Assembly: GCA_037501455.1 (NCBI GenBank) | Contig: CM074863.1 | Coordinates: 11,466,001-11,530,000, forward strand | From: Lantana camara | Taxonomy: Eukaryota; Streptophyta; Magnoliopsida; Lamiales; Verbenaceae | DNA length: 64,000 nucleotides | Reading direction: 5' to 3' | Shown here: positions 1 through 10,171 of the stretch, in pieces | Numbering within the stretch: position 1 is the stretch's first letter | Layout of the letters: every line of letters begins with the position of its first letter | Notes under the pieces: generated by a model | What the model was told of the DNA's origin: nothing | Seen by the model: the letters and a program-made list of their open reading frames with translations, nothing else | Database searches by the model: none | Made by a program: the position numbers and the translations under genes

Positions 1-331
1 TAATTCCGGAACATATTTAAGCTGTAAGTTCTTGTCAAACCTTTCAAGTTTCAACCCATATACAAATTGCAAATATATGAAGTATATGGCAAAACTCACT
101 TCAATCCATCATGATGATGTCGACCAGGAATTCCTAGAAATTAATGAAACCAAATTACTCTTAAAACAAAAAATGATCCAAGCCTTTATTTCACATAATC
201 ACGCAAAAATAGGAATACCAGAGATATGTATTTGCAATTCCAATCCAAATAATATGGCGTAAAAATTAGATTTGTTCGCACATATATGTACATGAATTGA
301 CAAATAAATAGCATCAATCTGTATATCCGAC
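1..331. other. AT-rich sequence without recognisable gene
   Basis: No convincing coding frame is present; the short open frames lack recognisable motifs. The stretch may belong to the interior of the minus-strand copia element whose LTR lies at 1793-2201, because the hAT-like element at 332-1602 interrupts sequence that continues towards that LTR. This is inference only. Confidence 0.4.
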
Positions 332-1602
332 TAGGGCTGTCAATTCGGGTGGGTCGGGTGGGTTCGGGTCGGGTTGAGAGAGGGGTATTACACAAAAAAC
401 TCCAACCCGAACCCAACCCAACCCGAGCTTCAACCCGCCACCTTTAACCCTAACCTGATTTCATCGAGTCCGGGTGGGTTCGGGTTGACCTGAAAATAAT
501 TTCAGGCCACCTAATAACCCGACCCAACCCTATTCAACCCGACCCGGATGACTGTAATTTCTGATTCAACAATGGGAATCCCTATTCGTCATCTGTTCAA
601 ACGATTTAGAATTCAAAATCAGGAATTGGAGCACAATATTAGTGCTGTGGACAAGAAATATGTATGTTCATACGCAGAAAAAGAGAAAAAAAACACAGGA
701 AGCTTCACTATGTTCATACGCAGAAAAAGAGAAAAAAAACACAGAAAGCTTGTGAAGACACTGGAATATCTATATGTTAAACAAAATTTACTATTATACT
801 TGGAGATTTTTTGGCAAAACTCCAAAAATATTAATTTTAACAATAAAACATAAATAAAATACAACTTTTAGCTTCATTGGATCAAAACGACAAAACCCTA
901 GACAAAAAATAGGAAAGAGGGCTATCAATCATGTTGTCACCTAAATTAAATCGATCACATACGGCCGCTTGGGGATGGAAGGCACGAACGGCGACGAGTT
1001 AGGGCGACAGAGGCGAGAACAACAGCGGCGTGAGTGAAGCAGCAACAGACGGTGGTTGTGTGGTGGCGGAAGAGGCGCAAACGGCGACTGCTTGGGCGGG
1101 GGAGGTGAGAATGGCTGCATCGCGGGTGGAGCAGCAGCAGACGGTTGTTCTGTGGAAGAGGCCGAAGGGTGGAGGTGGGACTTGGGGGGGAGAGAGATTT
1201 GAGGAGAAAACAAACAAAGGCGCAACTTGGAGGTGATGAGAGAGGAACGGCGCAAGATAGGGGAAAAGGCACAACTTGGCGATGGTGATGGCGGTGTGAG
1301 AGAGGAACGACTCAAGATAAGAGAAGAGGGGCAACTTGGCTACGGTGTGAGGGAGAACGGCGCAAGACTGGAGAAGAGATTGGGAAGTGTTATTAGGGTT
1401 ACGGGTATTTTATATATATATATATATATTCGGGTCAACCCCGGGTCGACCCTAACCTGACTTGTTTTTCTCTCTCATCGTTCGGGTCATTTTCGGGTCA
1501 GACCCGATTTCAACCCGCCCCGAAATACCTCAACCCTAACCTGATATTTAATCGGGTGGGTCGGGTTGGGTTATCGGGTCGGGTTGATTTTTGACACCCC
1601 TA
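332..1602. mobile_element. Non-autonomous hAT-like element with CGGGT subterminal arrays
   Basis: The element is bounded by a perfect 8-bp target duplication, TATCCGAC, at 324-331 and 1603-1610. Its ends are short inverted repeats: TAGGGCTGTCAA on the left and TAGGGGTGTCAA read inward from the right, matching at 11 of 12 bases. Both ends are followed by dense arrays of CGGGT and its complement (about 345-550 and 1430-1590). The middle holds an AT-rich part and a GC-rich part with degenerate tandem repeats (about 1230-1380). An 8-bp duplication with short TIRs is the hAT signature. No transposase is encoded, so it would need one in trans. The proline- or glycine-rich open frames inside are composition effects. 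Confidence 0.82.
665..756. repeat. 46-bp tandem duplication inside the hAT-like element
   Basis: The segment beginning TGTTCATACGCAG and ending near AAGCTT occurs twice in direct succession, at 665 and 711, with very few differences. It is A-rich and non-coding. Confidence 0.75.
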
Positions 1603-1778
1603 TATCCGACGCATATTCATGATTGAATCTAGCATAAATCATCCGAGAAATATACAACATCAAACTCGGCCGAATCGCATGCAGAGAAATAAGCCTCGAT
1701 TTACTCGATAATCACATTTAATTTTCGATCTATTTGTTATCAATCAAAAATAAATCTCAATACTTCGACATGAGAGTG

Positions 1779-1790
1779 GCTCTGATACCA
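1779..1790 (-). other. Primer binding site of a minus-strand copia element
   Basis: Read on the minus strand, the sequence is TGGTATCAGAGC, the common plant LTR-retrotransposon primer site complementary to the 3' end of initiator methionine tRNA. It lies two bases from the LTR end at 1793, which fixes the orientation of the element. Confidence 0.8.
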
Positions 1791-1792
1791 CT

Positions 1793-2201
1793 TGTAGGGA
1801 AAATCCTTAAACCGAAACAAACATGTCGAAATCATCGAGAACACACAAGCGGAAGCGTACCTTTATCCACAGCAATCCGTGGTTGACTAGTAATCCAAGG
1901 TTGAGGTCTTCTAAGCCTTGATACGCCGTCAATTCAATTCTCTCTTGGATGGGGGCAGAAAAGAAGACAAAGAACCCTAATTTATAATCCAAAAGTAGGG
2001 CACCTTAATTATGTGCCCATCAATCATAATTAAGTGTCCACGGGTTTCTACAAACAAAAGCTCCATACTTCAACAAATAAATATTTCTATAAGCCCATAT
2101 AATAAATAAATCTCAAGTAGATCACTCAATCGGGCTCGTATTCTGAGATAGCCCATGTACAATTATAAATATGTGAGACCACCTGAATAGAAAATCCAAC
2201 A
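1793..2201 (-). mobile_element. 5' LTR of a minus-strand Ty1/copia element (remainder truncated)
   Basis: On the minus strand this 409-bp segment starts TGTTGGATTTTC and ends CCTACA, the usual TG...CA limits, and is followed at once by an initiator-Met primer site. The leader of the element would run to lower coordinates (about 1603-1778) and is then interrupted by the hAT-like element. No gag or pol frame is visible to the left and no second LTR lies in the window. It may be a truncated or non-autonomous copy. The copia assignment rests on the start sequence and PBS, not on a protein. Confidence 0.65.
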
Positions 2202-3568
2202 TTATTTTAATAGATATGCATATGTAGTGTGTTCTTCTCATATATTTCACAAAATACAGATTATTCTAGGTTTTCAAAAATGGCCTTCTGCATCAATTTA
2301 AGTTCTTTTAAAATAAATTGTTATCATATAAAAATTAATCTATTTATATAGTAGATCATAAAGAACCATTTAAATCAACAAGTCTATGACATTATAAATA
2401 AAGGATTTTTAAATACACAATTCTGTAAAACCAGTTAATTTTTGAATTGTACATAATAACAAATTTTTTATCCAAGTCGAATCTAAAAAAATGACAAAAA
2501 ATTATATATACAAAAAGAGACCATTTTTTTCATACAAATCCCAAATAAGTACCATATAAATATGTAATGGAGTGTGGAATTAATTCTTTGAAAAAGAAAA
2601 TGATTAAAAGGAGAAATTGGTAATTACAACATGAGAGTAAAAGCGTGGGCGGTATTTAAGTAAGCCCCAAAAACAAGTACAAAAAGACAAGTAAACGCAT
2701 TTGCGGCGGAGGCCCACCGCGAACCCCCACTCTCTCCCAAGTCCCAACCAATCATTTTTTGTTTTGAAAAGTATTTTTATTCTAAAAAGTAAAAACAGTC
2801 CAACTTATTATTAGCAGAGTTTATTCCACCCTTATGTGATTAAAAATATTTTTTCTGTTTTAAAATATCAATTAAAAATTATGGGTTTCTCAAAATTGGT
2901 CACTCAAAATTTAATTTATAATTAGGGTGAGTTACATCTTACTACCCTATATTTAGATTTAATTACAAATCGATCCCTATTCTTTTGAATATTATAATAC
3001 AGTCCCTATATTTCTTGTTTTGTATGAGGTCCATTAACGAAATTTATAAAACTACGCTTATGCTCCTGACGATTTTATGAGTGTTACATTTAATATCCTG
3101 TCATATATACACTAAAAGTTTACAAATATTAGCACATATTAAATATCCAATCATATATACACTACGTTAAGAATGCTTGATAATTCTCACTTGATTAGTT
3201 AATTTTTGAAACGAGTTAGATGAATATTATTTAGTTGTTCTCCTCTAAGCTTTTTTCCTATCAACAATAGTTATAAATTAGTTTACAGAAATATCAAATA
3301 TTAATACATTAGTCATAATCAATGAAGTGGGGAGGGGCCCTAGATTTTGAAAAATTTTATTTTCATTTATATACTTTAAAATTTTTCTATTTTATTCCTT
3401 AATTTGAAATTTCGTTTCCATAATTAGATATTTTATCTCTTCAATATAAAAAAAATTATAATTTCATTTTTTTGAATAATAATAATATTTATATTTTTTA
3501 TATTATAAATTTTCACGTTCATTATAAATTTTCTGTCGCTCCAATGATATACAAATAATTTAAAGATA
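2202..3568. other. AT-rich intergenic sequence
   Basis: No gene was recognised. A short GC-rich patch near 2700-2740 sits downstream of a TATTTAAG-like sequence, but no open frame follows. A segment near 2930-3130 has the pyrimidine-rich style of degraded plant repeats, with repeated CCCTAT-like phrases; its family was not determined. Confidence 0.5.
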
Positions 3569-3812
3569 TCAATAAATATTTTTAAGCACATCATATCTAT
3601 ACCAATAGAATTAGTTTAAGTGATTAATGAGTTTATTCTATAAGACGATATTTTGGATTTTAATCCCACTTAATTAATTAATTGTGCGTGTCAATAAATA
3701 TTTTTAAGCACATCATATCTATACCAATAGAATTAGTTTAAGTGATTAATGAGTTTATTCTATAAGACGATATTTTGGATTTTAATCCCACTTAATTAAT
3801 TAATTGTGCGTG
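3569..3812. repeat. 122-bp tandem duplication, possibly derived from a SINE
   Basis: Two essentially identical 122-bp units lie head to tail at 3569-3690 and 3691-3812. Each contains a stretch (TTTAAGTGATTAATGAGTTT... then GGATTTTAATCCC) whose layout recalls the A and B boxes of tRNA-derived plant SINEs. The second copy is followed by a TA-rich tail. The duplication is directly visible; the SINE origin is tentative. About 300 bp of featureless AT-rich sequence follows, up to the next element. Confidence 0.55.
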
Positions 3813-4116
3813 TTATATATATATATATCATTTCCATGTCCAGTCGTGTAAAAAGAAGTATGTCCTAAAAAAAAAAGAAAGAGTATGTCCCATTATTTCG
3901 AATATAATAATTCAGCTAGATTGAGTGATTGACTATAAGTCTATAAAGAATCTACTGTTTCAACTTTCAAGGATCCTACGTAAAATGGACCCACATGGTT
4001 TTCGACCAAGAAAGAAAAAGGGCCCCACAAAATTGTTTTTCGAAATAAATATGTTTACTTAGGGAGGTGGGACCAGGAATCTCATAATCCGTTATGTGTC
4101 CCCTTATACTGCCATG

Positions 4117-4926
4117 TAAGGGTGTAAACGGATAATAAACGGATCGGATGTATGATTACCATATCCTTATCCGTTTATGATTCGGACGGATACGGATAAT
4201 ATCCTTTTAAATCGAATTCGGATAATATCCTTTTTATACGGATACAAGGCGAATTCGGACGGATTCGGATTTTAATCGGATTTTCAACTATTCAAAATTT
4301 GACATAAATTATTTATTTATATAACTTCGAACTTTTAATCAGATTATCAACTATTCATTTATAGATAAATTATTTAACTTTGAATATATATATTTTAGAC
4401 GAATAGAGAAATAATAAGTATATCTATATAGATCATTTTTATGTTTTAGCGAATGTATAAATGTGGTGAAATTATAAATTTTATCATATAATTAATTTGA
4501 GATATAATACTTTTATTAAAAACATAATATATGTTAATTATATTATCTCTATATGAATATTGACGTGAACATATAGTTACTAATAAAACCTAAGGTTTTT
4601 CTTTAATAAATGCGCTAAAAAATTTACTTAATACTAATAATCTATCATACATACACAGTTTTGTGTATATATTTTAATATAATACATTATTTATCGGATA
4701 CGGATTACGGATAAATCGGATAACGGATATATCTAACGGATAATGAAACGGATCGGATGTTAAACGGATCGGATGCCTTATTACCATATCCTTATCCGTT
4801 TATAATTCGAATGTCTATAATCGAATACGGATAATATCCTCTTGAGACGGATTCGGATGATATCCTGTGTAAACGAATTCGGATGCGGACGGATATCGGA
4901 TTTTCGAATATCCATTTACAGCCCTA
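4117..4926. mobile_element. Non-autonomous hAT-like element with CGGAT subterminal arrays
   Basis: A perfect 8-bp target duplication, CTGCCATG, flanks the element at 4109-4116 and 4927-4934. The ends are TAAGGGTGTAAA on the left and TAGGGCTGTAAA read inward from the right (10 of 12 identical). Both ends carry arrays of CGGAT/ATCCG words (about 4130-4280 and 4690-4910), while the centre is almost pure AT. No transposase is encoded. The ends match the element at 332-1602 but the array word differs. Confidence 0.85.
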
Positions 4927-4996
4927 CTGCCATGATAATCATGTCCAATCAAGGACAATAGTGATGCTGATCCACTAAACTCCCATCTCATCTAAA

Positions 4997-5012
4997 ATGG
5001 GCCTAGGCCCAT
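4997..5012. promoter_or_regulatory. Perfect 16-bp palindrome with two TGGGCC (site II/TCP-like) cores
   Basis: ATGGGCCTAGGCCCAT is a perfect palindrome holding TGGGCC on both strands, a core known from plant site II (TCP factor) promoter elements. Further GCCCA words follow at about 5036-5050. No gene starts downstream; the truncated retroelement begins at about 5102. It may be a leftover of a displaced promoter. Confidence 0.35.
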
Positions 5013-5147
5013 CATAAGTTGCTTCATTCCACCTTAGCCCAGCCCACATAGACAAAAAGTAGACTGACTTGCATGAATAAATAAATTTAACACATCACAG
5101 AAGATTCTCTCATTTGATCAGTTGATCTTCAGGAAACCGCAGTTAAG

Positions 5148-6689
5148 GTGGAGCATCTGGACATTGATATCCTGACCCAGACCCTCCATAAGGTCATTCG
5201 TCACACGGAGTGCGCCGACAAGATCATCCTCGAGTCACCGCAGAACATGGAGGAGATAATGGCCATTGCACGCCGCTTCATGCGCTTGGAGGAAGTCAAG
5301 TCCACAGCTCGCGCACTGGGACGCAGAAACGACCGATGAATGATCGACCCAGCTCCGGATCGATTCCCTAGATCCGATCCACCCCGATCGGAGCCTCCCA
5401 GGCTCCCCAACAGGATGGAACAGAGGCTCAAGCGAGAGATGCCCTCCGCCAGCGGGGCTAAGAAGGGATACACCCCATTGGTCTGCCCCATCGAAGAAAT
5501 CTACGAGGTCATGGATCGGGGGCTCCTTAAAAAGCCAAAGTATCTAAAGGAGACCAAGAAGGCCAAGGAGTCAGGGAAGCGCTGCGCTTACCACATGCAG
5601 CCCGGCCATTGGAATTTAGAGTGCATCGCTCTGAGGGAGGAAGTGGAACGACTAATCCAAGGTGGCCACCTCATGGAATTTGTCAAAAAGCTGGATGAGC
5701 GGGCTCGCCAGGTTTTCGACCAGAGAGATTCGCCCCCGCCCAGAAGAGGACGCAAGCCGCCGTTGGAGAAACCTGAGGAGGCTAACCCGCACAACTTGCC
5801 CACCAATGAAATCTTCGTGATCGCGGACGGCCCTGCTGGAGGAGATTCCAAGACCGCACGCAAACGGTCGAGGCGCCAGGTGGGTCGAGAGCTTTATGGG
5901 CCCAGAGAGATCATTCAAGTGGAGCAAGGACAGGAATGACGCGAGCAGGAAATCTCATTTAGCGATAGGGACTTTGTACCAGTGATGCCATGGGACGGCG
6001 GAATGCCGAGTTGTCCGATGGTCATCACCTTAGATGTAGCAAACTGTGCTGTACACAAGACCCTTGTCGATAGTGGAAGCTCAACCAACATTATCTTTTA
6101 CTCCACCTTGCAAAAGATGAACATCCATAATTCCCTCGAATATGAACCAATTAAAACACCATTGACAGGTTTCGGAGGCTCTGAGGTCTATTCCAAGGGA
6201 AGAGTCAAGCTCGTTACCTCCATGGGAAAGTTGCCAAAACGAGCCACACATCTGTTAGAATACTTGGTGGTCGAAGGCCCCTCTGCTTACAATATCATCG
6301 TGGGCCATCCCGCCCTGATAAGCTTCAGAGCCGTGATCTCCACTTACCATCAAACCATCAAGTTGCCAACCCCGAACGGGATAGGGGAGCTCCGCTGCAA
6401 CATTCCTGAATCTTGGGAGTGCTACTCCATCTCCATGGAAAAGGTACAGCTTCCAAACAAAAGCATTGTACCTTTGATAAATGTTGATGATTTCTTGGAT
6501 ACAGAGCTTGCCGACCCGGATGATCCCACTGCGGAGATGTGCTCTAAGCAAATGACTTCCACGCTTGATGATGGCCAAATAGAGGTTGCTGGTGCCCTTG
6601 TCCCTATCCAACTAATACCGGATGATCCGGAGAAAACCACCAATATCGGGGCTAACCTCAAAGGTAAACAACAATGTATGCTCATTTAA
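5148..6689 (+). pseudogene. R1 gag C-terminus and aspartic protease, interrupted by stops
   Basis: One reading frame runs through this region and is broken by in-frame stops at 5337, 5937 and 6687. The first part is the end of the retrotransposon gag domain. A zinc-binding motif of the CxxHxxxxHxxxxC kind (CAYHMQPGHWNLEC) falls near 5580-5625. The protease active site reads VDSGSS at about 6066-6083, and a second protease motif (YNIIVGHPAL) follows near 6290. Gag would form the particle and the protease would cleave the polyprotein. The start is missing, so the first codon is not a true initiation site. Confidence 0.8.
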
Positions 6690-8929
6690 TCCCTGCAAGA
6701 TAATGTAGATGTGTTTGCCTGGAAGTCTTCAGATTTGGTCGGAGTCGACCCAAAAATCATTGAACACCACTTGAATGTGGACCCAAGTTTTCGACTCATC
6801 AAACAGCGACTGAGGGCCCAAAGCGACGAGCGAAACGAGATAATCGAGCAAGAGGTCAACAAGCTGCTGGACGCAGGGTACATCACACTAGCCAAGTACA
6901 TTGATTGGCTCTGCAATGTCATCCTAGTCGCGAAGACAGGAGGGAAGTGGCGAATGTGCAATGACTTCACCGACTTGAACAAAGCCTGCCCCAAGGATCC
7001 TTACCCTCTCCCACGCATCGATCAATTGGTCGATTCCACCGCCGGATGCGAGCTCTTGAGCATGATGGATGTCTTCCAGGGTTATTATCAGATCTACGTT
7101 GCTCAGGGAGACAACAAGAAGACCGCTTTCATTGCGGTGAAGGAGATTTACTGTTTTAAAGTCATGCCATTAGGATTAAAAAACGTAGGCGCGACTTACC
7201 AAAGGCTGGTCAACAAGGTTTTCGCAGACGAGATCAGCAAGACAATGGAGGTATATATCGACGACATAATCGTCAAAAGCGAGAGAGCGGAGATGTATTT
7301 GTCAGATTTAGGTCGGACTTTCGACCTACTACGCAAATACAGAATGAAGCTAAATCCCAACAAATGCTCTTTTGGCGTAAAAGGAGAGAAATTCCTTGGC
7401 TACATAGTCAGCCAGCGGGGAATTGAAGCCAACCCAGAAAAGATCCTGGCTCTGAAAAGCATCAACAGACCCCACAACATGAGGGACGTCCAACGTCTCG
7501 TCGGTCAGATCATTTCTCTAAACAGGTTCATCTCTCGCTCCTCTGAGAAAAATCTTCCATTCTTTAAAATTTTGCGCAATATTAAGAAGTTTGAGTGGAC
7601 TGATGAATGTGATGAGACCTTCGAAAGGCTCAAAGAATACCTTGCTTCTCCACCTTTGCTTGCCAAACCTGTTGTAGGGGAAACCATGTATATCTATTTA
7701 GCAGTCACAGAGGAAGCCGTGAGCTCAGTTTTAGTGGCTTTGCGCGAAAGGAAGCACATGTTGGTATATTACGTAAGTAAGATATTACATGGCGCAGAAA
7801 CGCGCTACCTGGAGATTGAGAAATTTGCCCTGGCCCTCGTGCACGCCTCCAGGAAGCTGAGGCCTTACTTCCAATCACATTCCATCGTAGTCCTCACAGA
7901 CCAGGCCTGCGCCAAGTATTGGAGAAGCCGCAAGCATCAGGAAGAATCATAAAATGGGCCATTGAGTTGAGTCAGTTCGATATCAGCTACCAACCTAGAG
8001 CTGCGTATCAAGCCCAAATACTTGCAGACTTCATCATTGAGAAGAACGACCCAGGTAAGGAAACCCCACGCTCGGTGCTTTGGACCATGTCGGTCGATGG
8101 CTCCTCAACCTCTCAAGGTGTGGGGCGTGGGGATATCCTTGATGAGCACGGAGAGCCAGGCGCTTGACTTTGCCATCTCCCTTGACTTCCAAGCCACTAA
8201 CAATGAAGCGGAATATGAGGCGCTCATCGCTGGCCTCAAAATCGCAAAGGAGCATGGGATCGAGAGGATTGCCGTAACAACAGATTCCCAGTTGGTAGCG
8301 AGCTAGGTTCAAGGCTCATACGAAGCACGCGAAGAGACAATGATCAAGTACCTGGCTAAGGTCAAATCTTTGGCATCCCAATTTAAAGAATTCACGTTGC
8401 AGCAAGTCCCCAGGGAAGAGAACACGTGAGCAGACGCATTATCCAAGTTCGCAAACGGAACGAGAGGCTCCAAGGACCAGAGCATCACCTACTTGTCAAG
8501 CAAGGGGAGGGTGATCGACGGCGAGGCAGAAATGATATGCTCCATCGACCCCACTGAGCCGTGCTGGGTCTATGAATTCATACTTTATCTCAGAGATGGA
8601 ATGTTGCCTACCGATCGAAACGCCACGAGACGCCTCAAATACAAAGCTGCGGGTTACTCTTTAGATTCTGAAGGGAGACTATACAAGAGGGCATTCATGG
8701 GGCCAACCAAGCGGTGCCTGCGCTCGTCACAAGCTTTGGATGATCTGGAAGAGATACACAGTGGACAGTGCGGAAATCATGCGGGTGGTCGATCCTTGGC
8801 CAAGAAGGTTTCCAGAAGTGGGTTCTACTGGCCCACGCTAAACGAGGATGCTAAGGAATACGCATGCAAATGTGTCAACTGTCAGAAACGCGCCAACATC
8901 CCGCACCAACACCCCGCGGAGATGGTCCC
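6690..8929 (+). pseudogene. R1 reverse transcriptase, dual RNase H and integrase N-terminus
   Basis: The frame of gag-protease continues in phase after the stop at 6687. RT motifs are clear: MDVFQGYYQI near 7065 and the catalytic YIDD near 7255. The first RNase H follows (about 7690-7910). A frameshift at about 7915 moves the sequence to another frame, and a second shift near 8115 moves it back. The second RNase H-like region (VDGSSTSQG, then NNEAEYEALIAGL) spans about 8088-8430 and has in-frame stops at about 8304 and 8427. The integrase zinc finger (HHCC type, ending CVNCQKRA) ends at about 8900. The gene is cut at 8929 by R2 and resumes at 15605. Confidence 0.85.
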
Positions 8930-9565
8930 TGTTTACACAAATTTTCGTTGGAATCTGCAATAAATGAATGCAAAATACAAGAAAATAGCGAAACATGAAA
9001 TTTATTGATTTAAGGTAAAAAGTGTTACAATCTCTGTAAAATCCTCTGATTCTTCTTGAATAGCAGACTCGAGGGCTTGATGCTTTATCTCGAATCAAAC
9101 TGGAGAACTTGGTTGAATTTGGTTGGAAGTGTTGGCTCGTTGTACGGACAACACTTCGAGATAGCAAGTGGCAATGACTCAAAGATTTGAGAGCTTGAAT
9201 GCCTTTGCTCTTGAGAGTGTTTTGAAGACTTAGGCTTTGTTGTGATTTATGATTTTTTTTTTTTAGTCTGACTTGTGAACTTTGGGGCCTATATTTATAG
9301 GCTCTCGGTTGTCCTTTTGGGCTTCACGGGCTTGGGCTTGAACTTGATGACCACTTTCCATGGAATGGGCTTTATTTTATTTAATGGATCATTTTTTAAT
9401 CCATTTAATTAATCCAAAAATAAGAATAAAAGTCCATGATTCTTATCTTGAATTAAATATTACGTACCCAAATTTATTGTGGACTTAGGATAAAAATTAA
9501 TAATTAATATCCAATTTATTTGGGCCACCAATTAATAATTTATTTCCGAATTTTCGGTGTCAACA
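8930..9565 (-). repeat. R2 3' LTR
   Basis: This 636-bp terminal repeat is about 99.3% identical to 14965-15599. The adjacent internal sequence reads AAGTGGGGGCATC on the minus strand, a purine-rich tract that fits the polypurine tract for plus-strand priming. That identifies this copy as the 3' LTR. Confidence 0.9.
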
Positions 9566-10163
9566 GATGCCCCCACTTCAAGGTTCGGCGAAAAGCATGC
9601 CGAGAATTTGCGGAAGTCGAGCCTTGAAGTACTTGGATTTCTTTTTCCTTCCTTGTTTTTTTCTTTTGAAATTGGTGGGCCCACTTTCATTATATTTGTT
9701 GAGTAGCAAGTTTGTCGCAACAGCAACACCTCTTTTGCATTTTAGGCGTTGGGCCACCAAAATTAGCCGAATAAGCCTTCAATTTTGGTATTTAATCAAG
9801 CAAGCCCACATTTAATACCTTGTTTGGTGGACTAAACATCTTCTTTTTTTCTTTTTGACTTTTGAGAGTAGTAGTTGGGCCATGTCCATGAGGTCACCCA
9901 TTTTGTTTTTTTTTTTATTTTTCTATTTGGTAACATAATCAGACCATCAAATTAGGCCCAAACTCTAATGTTCAATCCTCAATTTCCACGAGAAGTTGGC
10001 AGGAAGCAAAGGCAAGTGATGTAATCGGGGCGAGAGTCTCGACACATTGGCTGAACCGCTGAATAAGGCCAGAAATCAGCAATTTCTCATAAATCAGGGA
10101 TATGCGCTCCAATCTTGATCCTTGGAATCATTTATATCTTGTAGATTAATTTCCATCCAAGTC

Positions 10164-10171
10164 TATATAAG
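10164..10171 (+). promoter_or_regulatory. TATA-like box of the antisense unit in R2
   Basis: TATATAAG stands in a GC-poor leader, followed by a CT-rich start-like region (CCCCTTTCACTTC at about 10185-10197). Spacing to a putative start site of about 30 bp is normal for plants. It is outside both LTRs and opposite in direction to the LTR promoter. Confidence 0.4.

Noticed and set aside
941..1334. Proline-rich and glycine-rich open frames on both strands (up to 124 codons)
   Set aside because: They lie inside the hAT-like element in a GC-rich, degenerate tandem repeat; overlapping frames on both strands have the same low-complexity composition and no motif.
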